Below are positions 1 to 5,875 of a stretch of 5,893 nt of DNA, one piece after another. Within the stretch, counting starts at the first letter, position 1. Each line of letters opens with the position of its first letter. Both the position numbers and the translations under genes were made by a program. Source of the stretch: an uncultured Eubacteriaceae bacterium (GTDB taxonomy: Bacteria > Bacillota > Clostridia > Lachnospirales > Lachnospiraceae); NCBI GenBank assembly GCA_945938055.1, contig CAMEUH010000163.1, positions 1 to 5,893 on the forward strand. The letters run 5' to 3'. Below the pieces are notes generated by a model. The model did no database searches, had not been told where the DNA came from, and saw only the letters and a list, made by a program, of their open reading frames with translations.

Positions 1-80
1 AATGATATTAATATTCGTTATAATTTTTGTAGCCGCCTTTCACATTTTTTCAAATCGTTGTCTCTTCAAACACTCATGGA
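1..80. other. Short AT-rich stretch downstream of the SGNH gene, no feature supported
   Basis: This is the region 3' of the last minus-strand gene. It is AT-rich and holds a 10-bp perfect palindrome (ATATTAATAT at 5-14). I see no GC-rich hairpin followed by a T-run that would be a Rho-independent terminator on the minus strand, and no start codon with a ribosome binding site opening a further gene. The minus-strand reading frames here close after a few codons. Transcription termination for the SGNH gene therefore probably lies outside the window or is not of the intrinsic type. Confidence 0.5.
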
Positions 81-881
81 TTAATTATAATATCTGCGTG
101 AGCAAATTTCCTGAATGATTACATTTGCCGCCTTACGTGCTGCGCCTTCCGTAAAATGGACACCTTCATACATCTCGCCGTCAGCATCCTGGACATTGTG
201 AACATTAATTCCCATCATTTCCCCGATGTTAAAGGACTGGATTCCCCACATTGCTGCGGCTTCACACAAAGCATCGCCGTAATTAAAAGAAGTAAGACCC
301 TGTCCGTTATATAAATTATACGTATTACTTGCCACAATCGGCGTTCCCATGACAAGAATATAGGCATCCGGATATTTTCTGGTCAGATAATTAAACATCA
401 TGTGACAGCCGCCGTAAAATGTCATTTCATCCACCATAGGATTCCCATTGCCGTCAAAAACAAGCTTTTTATCACCCAGCGGAACGTCACCACACCAGTC
501 ATTGGTTCCGGCCATGATGAAAATCACCTCCACATCAGCCGGTATTTCAATGCCAGGATATTCCGTTCTGGATTCCCTGCACATGTTAATTTCATTATCG
601 TTAAAATTGGAAATAGCCGCTCCACGGATTCCACAATTATAAGCATCAAATTCAAAATACTGATTTACCATGTCGCAATGATAATATAATTCGGTCAGAC
701 TGTCTCCATACCATGCCACTTTTTTCCCATGCCAGTCATCATAAAAATTCGTTGCGGTTGATATTCTGTCCGTAAGTCCGGCGCTTACATTATAACTACT
801 AAACAGCATGCCGCATAAGAAAGCAATCACCATGATGCTGCAGCCAAATGCCAAAAATGATGCTCTTTTAAAATTTTTCAT
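81..881 (-). CDS. Exported or membrane-anchored SGNH/GDSL-family hydrolase (putative esterase)
   Basis: 266 residues. Seen: a short basic N-terminus (MKNFKR) and a hydrophobic segment at about residues 8-29, followed by VSA at 32-34, a possible signal peptidase site, so the protein is exported or N-terminally anchored. The SGNH blocks appear in order. Block I is YGDSLTE with nucleophile Ser61. A block II Gly candidate is in CGIRGA (84-87). Block III is AGTNDWCG with Asn127. Block V is EGVHFTE with His242. Family knowledge: SGNH hydrolases cleave acyl esters such as O-acetyl groups on glycans. Odd: the usual Asp three residues before the catalytic His is Glu239 (GAA codon, confirmed on the minus strand). 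The start is supported by GGAG six bases upstream (complement of 888-891). A sigma-A promoter lies in the 97-bp gap to the upstream glycosidase-like gene, so it can be transcribed alone. Neighbour context suggests, by inference, action on the same extracellular polysaccharide. The exact substrate is unknown. Confidence 0.88.
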   Translation of the reverse strand: MKNFKRASFLAFGCSIMVIAFLCGMLFSSYNVSAGLTDRISTATNFYDDWHGKKVAWYGDSLTELYYHCDMVNQYFEFDAYNCGIRGAAISNFNDNEINMCRESRTEYPGIEIPADVEVIFIMAGTNDWCGDVPLGDKKLVFDGNGNPMVDEMTFYGGCHMMFNYLTRKYPDAYILVMGTPIVASNTYNLYNGQGLTSFNYGDALCEAAAMWGIQSFNIGEMMGINVHNVQDADGEMYEGVHFTEGAARKAANVIIQEICSRRYYN

Positions 882-930
882 TTCTGTCTCCTTTTTTCAG
901 AATTTGTTCCAATCAGTTTCGTTTAATTCG

Positions 931-959
931 ATATTACTCTTTGGGGTTATGCTTGTCAA
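931..959 (-). promoter_or_regulatory. Predicted sigma-A promoter of the SGNH hydrolase gene
   Basis: On the minus strand there is a perfect -35 TTGACA (complement of 954-959), a 17-bp spacer, and a -10 TAATAT (complement of 931-936), which matches the TATAAT consensus at four of six positions including the first two and last bases. A transcript would start near position 924, giving a 5' leader of about 43 nt that ends in an A-rich stretch and the GGAG ribosome binding site. It lies entirely between genes, 50 bp upstream of the start codon. No operator palindrome or riboswitch-sized leader is visible. Confidence 0.72.
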
Positions 960-978
960 TCATTGTACTTTTGCACCC

Positions 979-3360
979 TTACGGCTTTCCTTTATCCTCC
1001 TCAACAAGCATCCGTGAAAATTCCATCACAACATCCTTCCTTGACACACTACCGGTCTGCATGAGTTTCAGCCACATATATCTTGCCACTTCATTAATCT
1101 TCCCGGTTTGTGTCACCTCATACAACACGTCCAGCAGTTCTTCATCGGAAAGGTTCCTTGCGCCAAATTCCTCTGATTCATAAACGGTCATGACAATGTC
1201 ACTTTCCTTCACCTGCCCGGATAAGAGTCTGGAACAAAGTCCCTTTAATTCTTCCGGTTCCGGCTTTCTATCCAGCATCGCATAAAAGATTCTTATGACA
1301 GAATATGTCACATCCGAATCCCGGTTGTAACTTTTTAGGTTCAGTCCGTTCAGCTTTCGAATATCATTTACCGTCCCGGTATCCACGTCAAAATCATAGC
1401 ATCGGTAATCAAATTCTGTCAATGTTACAAGGTCAGCAAACACCCTGTCTCTGGACATTCCGGCCTGTATGCATTCCACATACTTTTCTATCCTGCCAGC
1501 ATCCATTTCCTCGTCAGAAAGACCAAGGAGTGCACGATAAAGCATTTTCACATATGCTTCCTCATTTTCCGATGGAGCATTTGCTTCCTTTCGTGCAATC
1601 ACCTCATACGCCACCTCTGCTGCCGTCAGATTTCTTGTCATGAGACGGTCCGTATAGCTTGTTTTATCATCCTCCGAAGCAGTATTTCCGTAGACTCCCA
1701 TGTAGAGTTCATCAATAAATTTTCCTGTGTTTTCCCGGATTTCTTCTGCATCCTTGACCACCACGATACAGGTTGCATATTCCACGCCGTCACATGCTGC
1801 CATCACCACGGTTCTGCCGGGATTTATCCCTGTCATCTCACCGGAGTTGGCATCAACGGTTACAATATTTTCGTCATTACTAATCCATTTCAATCCCTTG
1901 GTGGAAGCAAATTCCGGATAAACCGTATACTCCAAGGTCTCCTTATAGCCCGTTGCAAGAACCGTTCCGTCCTTAAAAAGCTTAAGCTCTTCCAATGGTT
2001 TCCGGACAAAACGCTCACCGTCAAAATACGTCACCACTTCATTCCACAGACTGATTCCCATGGTATTCAGGCATCCTGCCTTGGAGTTGTGCGGTTGCTC
2101 TGTATCCATGTACTTAAAAACATCATAAGACATCCTTCTGCTTCCGTCCGGATTCAACAGCCCGAAATAGAATTTGTCCTTTACCTCAGCCGAAGCATCC
2201 TTTAAGGCACGGAACATGGTTGCATCCACCATGTCATTAAACTCCGCAGCATAATATGTATACGCAAGGGCAGCTGCCTGCTTTGCATCCTGCCCGTTGT
2301 ACACGGTAAAGCCCTGCTCCGACAGGATAATCCGCACCTTTTCCCCATAAGTATTCTTTACATAATCCGTAAGAACATTCAGGTTTTTTGCACTGATAAA
2401 ATCTGCCGAAAGGCTGTCCGGCGTATATTTATACGCATTTCGCGAATTCCAGATGTTGGAATCTGTCATGATGGAAGCATAAGGGTGATATGCAAGATTC
2501 CAGTCAATGTCCGGTTCCAGTTCCAGAATCCTTTTTGCAAATGCGTCCAGAAAGGTCTTTCCTGCAATTCCCCGTCCCTCGTCATTATGCGTCCAGCTGT
2601 GATCCAAGGATAAATATGCCTTTGCCCCGCTGTTATAGCGTTTGATGGCATGATTCACAATCAGGAACGAACGCGCCGCAATGTCCACGTTGACATCCAG
2701 ACTGGTCGTTCCCGTATAATTCCATGCATTCGGCATGTTGACCTCATTTCCAACAATCCAGTTATCTATGTGGCAGTTTTCCCTTCCGTAAACCGATGCA
2801 AGGAAATCCATGAGTGCCGAAAGTGTTTCCGTCGCACCGGCATCATACACATTCCATCCATAGTAAAGTCTTTTCGAATCCGAACGTGCTCCGGGATAAA
2901 TCAGATTATGCCTTAACGATGCATCATCCATCTGCATGAGCAGTACCACGGTCACGCAGACATCATTTTGATTAAATTCCGTTACTGCCTCCGTACTAAG
3001 ATCCGGTATATAATTAAAATAATAGGTTTTTCCGTTATAAACGTGCGCCACATTTCCGTTCAGAAGCTGATTTAAGCACACATTCACCAAGGTATGGCTG
3101 ATTCCCAGATCCTTAAAATCTCCCGAGTAGGAAAATGCCTCCTGTAGTCCTTTTTTCGTCCTTGGCTCGGTCCGGTAATAATTACTGGAACCCTCATACC
3201 CCTGTTCAAAGTATGCATCAATATTATCCTGCGCCATGACAATCCCCGGAAATGCCATTCCAAAAAATATCATTCCCAGCAAAGTTACAAAAGCCATGGC
3301 ATGCACGAATGCACACTCTTTTGATTTATTTCGTTTTCTTCCTTTTAACTTATTTTTCAT
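979..3360 (-). CDS. Secreted DUF5722-like putative glycoside hydrolase with Big_2 domain and DUF4214 repeats
   Basis: 793 residues from the chosen ATG; numbering follows it. Seen: a basic n-region (KNKLKGRKRNKSK), a hydrophobic core and VMA|QD near residues 41-45, a signal peptide. About 46-453 resembles the DUF5722 family, a TIM-barrel glycosidase-like domain. It includes WIVGNEVN (Glu206, placed like the acid/base of clan GH-A), YHPY (His292) and IILSEQG (Glu348, placed like the nucleophile). About 455-536 is a Big_2 Ig-like domain (KWISNDENIVTVD, then SGEMTGINPGRTVV). About 546-787 holds four DUF4214-like helical units. The start is uncertain. ATG at 3358-3360 gives a normal signal peptide. 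In-frame ATGs at 3364-3366 and 3379-3381 are alternatives, the last preceded by a weak AAGGG (complement of 3388-3392). The frame stays open to 3486, but that part lies over conserved helD sequence, so it is unlikely to be used. Overlap with helD suggests translational coupling. Substrate unknown. Confidence 0.85.
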   Translation of the reverse strand: MKNKLKGRKRNKSKECAFVHAMAFVTLLGMIFFGMAFPGIVMAQDNIDAYFEQGYEGSSNYYRTEPRTKKGLQEAFSYSGDFKDLGISHTLVNVCLNQLLNGNVAHVYNGKTYYFNYIPDLSTEAVTEFNQNDVCVTVVLLMQMDDASLRHNLIYPGARSDSKRLYYGWNVYDAGATETLSALMDFLASVYGRENCHIDNWIVGNEVNMPNAWNYTGTTSLDVNVDIAARSFLIVNHAIKRYNSGAKAYLSLDHSWTHNDEGRGIAGKTFLDAFAKRILELEPDIDWNLAYHPYASIMTDSNIWNSRNAYKYTPDSLSADFISAKNLNVLTDYVKNTYGEKVRIILSEQGFTVYNGQDAKQAAALAYTYYAAEFNDMVDATMFRALKDASAEVKDKFYFGLLNPDGSRRMSYDVFKYMDTEQPHNSKAGCLNTMGISLWNEVVTYFDGERFVRKPLEELKLFKDGTVLATGYKETLEYTVYPEFASTKGLKWISNDENIVTVDANSGEMTGINPGRTVVMAACDGVEYATCIVVVKDAEEIRENTGKFIDELYMGVYGNTASEDDKTSYTDRLMTRNLTAAEVAYEVIARKEANAPSENEEAYVKMLYRALLGLSDEEMDAGRIEKYVECIQAGMSRDRVFADLVTLTEFDYRCYDFDVDTGTVNDIRKLNGLNLKSYNRDSDVTYSVIRIFYAMLDRKPEPEELKGLCSRLLSGQVKESDIVMTVYESEEFGARNLSDEELLDVLYEVTQTGKINEVARYMWLKLMQTGSVSRKDVVMEFSRMLVEEDKGKP
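3350..3360 (-). promoter_or_regulatory. Stop/start overlap coupling helD to the secreted glycosidase gene
   Basis: On the minus strand the sequence ATGAAAAATAA contains the likely start codon of the glycosidase-like gene and, in another frame, the TAA that ends helD. The overlap is 11 nt with this start, or 32 nt if the ATG at 3379-3381 is used. The ATG at 3358-3360 has no good Shine-Dalgarno of its own. This fits re-initiation by ribosomes finishing helD. The overlap is seen directly; the coupling is inferred. Confidence 0.6.
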
Positions 3361-5416
3361 ACTCATAAACATATAATTCATGCAATGCCCTTGTCGCCAT
3401 GATGTACTTTGCCTGTCTGTGCAAAGGTGTTGCAATTTTTCCTTCATAAATGCAGTGAACCTGATCAAATTCCAGTCCCTTTGCAAGATAGAAGGTTGTT
3501 ACCACGATTCCCCTCTTAAATTCCTTACTGTCACGGTTCATGTAAGATAACTTCTTTGTAGTATCCACGCCCCGCTTTGCCAGCTCTTTTTCTAATTCCC
3601 GATGCACCATTACGGCTTCTTTTTCCGACATGGTTATAACGGCAAAGGTATCAAACTGTTCCAGACTTTCACAGAGTACTTCTGCCAAGCGACTGATACA
3701 AGCCTTTTGTGGAAGTCCACGCAGAATTTCCGGTTCTTTTCCATGCCGTTCCAGAAGTTCTGCATCTGCCACATTGGTAATGGACTGCGCATATCCGGCA
3801 ATCTCCACAGTCTGCCGGTAGCTTTTGTTGATGGAAAGCATCTTGATTTCTTTCCCGAAAATCTTTGGCAAAAAGCGCATGACATCACTTTCCTTTTCTT
3901 CCATGGTCTGCGCCTTGTCTCCAAGAATTGTCATCTTGCAGTCAAATAATTTCCGGATAATCTGATACTGGACATAGCTGTAATCCTGCATTTCATCAAT
4001 TACCAGATGCTTGATTTCACGCTTATTTTTTCGGGAATACAGCTGATATTTAAGATACAGCACCGGATAAACATCCTCATAACGAAGCTTCCTGTTTTCA
4101 AGCGGAACATCCGGAAGTTTTTGCATGTCCATCCGCTCCAGGAATTCACTATACAGCTTATAAATGTCTGTCGTCGCATACATCTGCTGAAAGGACTCCA
4201 TGATAATTGCCATTTCCAGTTCATCAAGACTTCTTCCGTTTAAGGTCTCCGCCTCATCAATGACATACTCCGCCACTGCCTCCATTCTGGATAACAGCGG
4301 AATGTCCGGGAACTTATAATAAAAAAGCTCCATAATGTCATCCGCGGATTTTGTGACAAATTTGTACCGGATATTCTTAAAATTCATCAGCTCACTTTCA
4401 AGCTCCAGCACATACCCATTCAATTCATTGACAAATTCACGGGACTGCTTATACTGATACCGGCTTTTTATTTCCGAATCCTTATAAAGCTCATCCGCTT
4501 CTGCAAGCAGCATCCTTTCAATCTGGTCATACCGTTCCTCACAGTCTGCTGCAATTCCCTTTAATTCCCGATATGCAAAAATATCAAAGCTCATTTCCCG
4601 GATATTTTCCTCTCCAAGCTCCGGAAGAATATGGGAAATGTAATCCGTGAACACGCCGTTTGGCGACAAAATGAGCACATTGGAAGCCTTTAAATTCTTC
4701 CTGTCATGATACAAAAGATACGCAATCCGGTGCAGTGCAATGGATGTCTTCCCACTCCCTGCAGCTCCCTGCACCACCACAATCTTATCCTTTACATTAC
4801 GGATAATCTGATTCTGTTCCTTCTGAATCGTGCTCACAATATTTTTAAGCTTAACGTCTCCGTTGTTTCCAAGCTCACTTTTTAAAATCTCATCATCAAT
4901 CTTAACATCACTTTCAAAGGCATAAATCATTTTGCCCTTTTTAATCTTATACTGCCATTTGGAAGTAATCTCTCCTTCCATGACCCCCTCCGGTGTTTCA
5001 AAAGAGGCTTCTCCCTTATCGTAATCATAAAAAAGCCCGGCAACCGGTGCTCTCCAGTCCACAATTAAAGGAACTGCACCTGCACCCTCAGAAAAATTTC
5101 CAATCCCGATATAGTAGCTTTCCGGTTCCTGTTCGCCTTCATATACAAAATCAATTCTCCCAAAATATGGTGAATCCAGCATCTTTAAGAACCTTCTTCT
5201 TAAGTCCATTGCCTGTGAGTTCGCGTTAATCTGTGTACGAAGCGCCTGCTGATTATCAAAGTATTCATAGCCATATTCATCCATCTCCGTATAATTCGAC
5301 CAGAAATAATCATGCATTTCTTCAATATCTTTCTGCCCTTCGTCGATGGAAAGATTCAGCTCCTTAATACGATTATGAAGTTTTTCGAGTACCATTGTAA
5401 GATAATTGTCTTGCAT
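3350..5416 (-). CDS. helD: HelD-like superfamily 1 ATPase (RNA polymerase recycling motor)
   Basis: 688 residues. Family knowledge: HelD is a UvrD/Rep-like ATPase that binds RNA polymerase and strips nucleic acid from stalled enzyme. It uses an N-terminal coiled-coil arm that enters the secondary channel. Seen: a charged helical N-terminus (about 1-80) rich in Glu/Asp, then the HelD-typical SPYFGRIDF (82-90) and DWRAPVAGLFYDYDKGE (120-136). Q-motif-like residues are at 198-206. Walker A GAAGSGKT is at 217-224 and Walker B LVIDEMQD at 471-478. Motif III ILGDKAQT is at 497-504 and motif IV INKSYRQT (Arg534) at 529-536. Motif V TTFYLAKGLEFD is at 640-651 and motif VI ATRALHELYVY (Arg676) at 674-684. 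It is somewhat shorter than Bacillus HelD (about 770 aa) but has no missing motif. The start is supported by GAAGGAG seven bases upstream (complement of 5424-5430). It overlaps the downstream secreted glycosidase gene. No convincing promoter is visible upstream; that stretch is occupied by the structured repeat. Confidence 0.88.
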   Translation of the reverse strand: MQDNYLTMVLEKLHNRIKELNLSIDEGQKDIEEMHDYFWSNYTEMDEYGYEYFDNQQALRTQINANSQAMDLRRRFLKMLDSPYFGRIDFVYEGEQEPESYYIGIGNFSEGAGAVPLIVDWRAPVAGLFYDYDKGEASFETPEGVMEGEITSKWQYKIKKGKMIYAFESDVKIDDEILKSELGNNGDVKLKNIVSTIQKEQNQIIRNVKDKIVVVQGAAGSGKTSIALHRIAYLLYHDRKNLKASNVLILSPNGVFTDYISHILPELGEENIREMSFDIFAYRELKGIAADCEERYDQIERMLLAEADELYKDSEIKSRYQYKQSREFVNELNGYVLELESELMNFKNIRYKFVTKSADDIMELFYYKFPDIPLLSRMEAVAEYVIDEAETLNGRSLDELEMAIIMESFQQMYATTDIYKLYSEFLERMDMQKLPDVPLENRKLRYEDVYPVLYLKYQLYSRKNKREIKHLVIDEMQDYSYVQYQIIRKLFDCKMTILGDKAQTMEEKESDVMRFLPKIFGKEIKMLSINKSYRQTVEIAGYAQSITNVADAELLERHGKEPEILRGLPQKACISRLAEVLCESLEQFDTFAVITMSEKEAVMVHRELEKELAKRGVDTTKKLSYMNRDSKEFKRGIVVTTFYLAKGLEFDQVHCIYEGKIATPLHRQAKYIMATRALHELYVYEYEK

Positions 5417-5467
5417 GAGCGGACTCCTTCTCTATTTTCCGGATATTGGGGACGCAATCCGCAGTCT

Positions 5468-5490
5468 GGGTGGGAGGGGGGGAAGGTGGG
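5468..5490 (+). other. Canonical G-quadruplex motif in the element's 5' arm
   Basis: The plus strand carries GGGTGGGAGGGGGGG at 5468-5482, which fits four G-triplets with loops of one base each (T, A, G). A further GGTGGG follows at 5485-5490. The matching C-rich arm (5664-5684) also encodes a quadruplex-capable sequence on the minus strand. Either could compete with the long stem. The pattern is seen directly; folding is inferred. Confidence 0.6.
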
Positions 5491-5555
5491 CGGTATTGCG
5501 GATATAAGGCTTTCTAAATGTTCCATGGAAAAGGGTACTGACAAGTGACGCAACC

Positions 5556-5589
5556 GGCTTCCAATCCGCCCTCCTGGCGGGTGGAAGCC
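5556..5589 (+). ncRNA. Hairpin P2 of copy 1, terminator-like, with bulged A
   Basis: GGCTTCCA (5556-5563) pairs with TGGAAGCC (5582-5589), A5564 is bulged, and TCCGCC (5565-5570) pairs with GGCGGG (5576-5581) including one T-G wobble; the loop is CTCCT. Five T's follow at 5590-5594, so on the plus strand this could also act as a Rho-independent terminator. Four of those T's are however also the 5' strand of the next hairpin. Five of the eight outer pairs are replaced with compensation in copy 2. Confidence 0.8.
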
Positions 5590-5590
5590 T

Positions 5591-5613
5591 TTTTCGAACC
5601 TCGTGTTCGAAAA
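5591..5613 (+). ncRNA. Hairpin P3 of copy 1
   Basis: TTTTCGAAC (5591-5599) and GTTCGAAAA (5605-5613) form a perfect 9-bp stem with loop CTCGT. It is directly followed by TTGC of the junction helix. In copy 2 four of the nine pairs differ, all compensated, and the loop keeps TCGT. Confidence 0.8.
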
Positions 5614-5706
5614 TTGCTGGGGACTGAATGGAACATTAAGAAAGTCTAATATCCTCCATAATGCCCACCTTCCCCCTCCCACCCAGACCACCGATTGCTG
5701 CTCCCC

Positions 5707-5772
5707 GCTCTCCAAGGAACTCCACTTAGGTGGGGCTGGGGTAAGTGCTTTCCGGTTTTGGGGCGGACTTGC
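5707..5772. other. Spacer between the two inverted element copies, with a small hairpin
   Basis: This 66-bp stretch separates the recognisable parts of copies 1 and 2. It includes CTCCAC (5720-5725), loop TTAG and GTGGGG (5730-5735), a 6-bp hairpin with one G-T pair on the plus strand. It may be the outer part of the copy 2 arm, whose partner would lie beyond the window. I see no start codon with a ribosome binding site and no convincing promoter. Confidence 0.45.
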
Positions 5773-5816
5773 GGAGGATGTTAGAGTGGCTTAATGTTCC
5801 ATTCAGCACACAGCAA

Positions 5817-5839
5817 TTCGCAGACACGATGTCTGCGAA
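5817..5839 (-). ncRNA. Hairpin P3 of copy 2
   Basis: On the minus strand TTCGCAGAC, loop ATCGT, GTCTGCGAA: a perfect 9-bp stem and 5-nt loop, the same dimensions as P3 of copy 1. Stem bases differ at four pairs with complementarity kept, and the loop differs only at its first base. Confidence 0.8.
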
Positions 5840-5840
5840 A

Positions 5841-5875
5841 AACACCTACCCGCCATGGATGGCGGATTAGGTGTT
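5841..5875 (-). ncRNA. Hairpin P2 of copy 2, with the same bulged A and wobble
   Basis: On the minus strand AACACCTA pairs with TAGGTGTT, then a bulged A (complement of 5867), then TCCGCC with GGCGGG including the T-G wobble, loop ATCCAT. A T-run follows, as in copy 1. It reads towards helD, so it could also attenuate transcription entering from the right; this is inference. Confidence 0.8.

Larger units (their letters stand above)
5448..5706 (+). repeat. Structured inverted-repeat element, copy 1 (candidate structured RNA or MITE-like element)
   Basis: A 259-nt element with arms 5448-5526 and 5628-5706 forms a long imperfect stem. Inner part: 5517-5526 pairs with 5628-5637 without a mismatch, then continues with a few mismatches. 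Middle part: the G-rich 5464-5492 pairs with 5662-5688, with two extra Gs (run of seven Gs against five Cs). Outer part: GCAATC at 5454-5459 pairs with GATTGC at 5693-5698, and GGGG at 5448-5451 with CCCC at 5703-5706. The 101-nt core (5527-5627) holds a predicted three-way junction: GCAA (5550-5553) with TTGC (5614-5617), a CC linker, one hairpin, a single T, and a second hairpin flush with TTGC. G-T wobbles at 5509/5645, 5492/5662 and 5565/5581 are allowed only if the plus strand is the folded strand. A diverged opposite-strand copy lies at 5773-5893. No gene or target-site duplication is seen. It is not a family I recognise. Confidence 0.85.

Noticed and set aside
3361..3486. Upstream extension of the secreted glycosidase reading frame to the ATG at 3486
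   Set aside because: The extra 42 residues precede the signal peptide and lie over the conserved helicase motif VI region of helD, so the open frame is explained by helD coding.
5406..5438. Possible plus-strand promoter TTGTCT/TATTTT for transcription of copy 1
   Set aside because: The spacer is 21 bp and both hexamers are poor, so it is not supported.
5501..5530. Possible minus-strand -10 (TTATAT, complement of about 5502-5507) for helD
   Set aside because: No acceptable -35 lies 16-18 bp upstream, and the site falls inside the long stem of the element. Too weak to call a promoter.
5570..5589. T-box-like string GGCGGGTGGAAGCC resembling the antiterminator GGGTGGNACCGCG
   Set aside because: The resemblance is partial. 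Copy 2 changes these bases freely while keeping pairing, there is no Stem I or specifier structure, and no aminoacyl-tRNA or amino acid gene follows.
5448..5706. CRISPR array, retron or TnpB/IscB guide RNA locus
   Set aside because: There are no direct repeats with regular spacers, no reverse transcriptase, and no nuclease or transposase gene in the window. The repeat logic is two inverted structured copies.
5356..5715. Minus-strand open frame of 119 codons spanning the element and the helD start
   Set aside because: It starts with TTG, runs through both G/C-rich arms of the inverted repeat and out of frame over conserved helD codons. It has low-complexity Gly/Pro-rich content and no ribosome binding site or family resemblance.
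5603..5794. Plus-strand open frame of 63 codons in the intergenic region
   Set aside because: It is made of the element's 3' arm and spacer, has no Shine-Dalgarno sequence, and its composition reflects the palindrome, not a protein.
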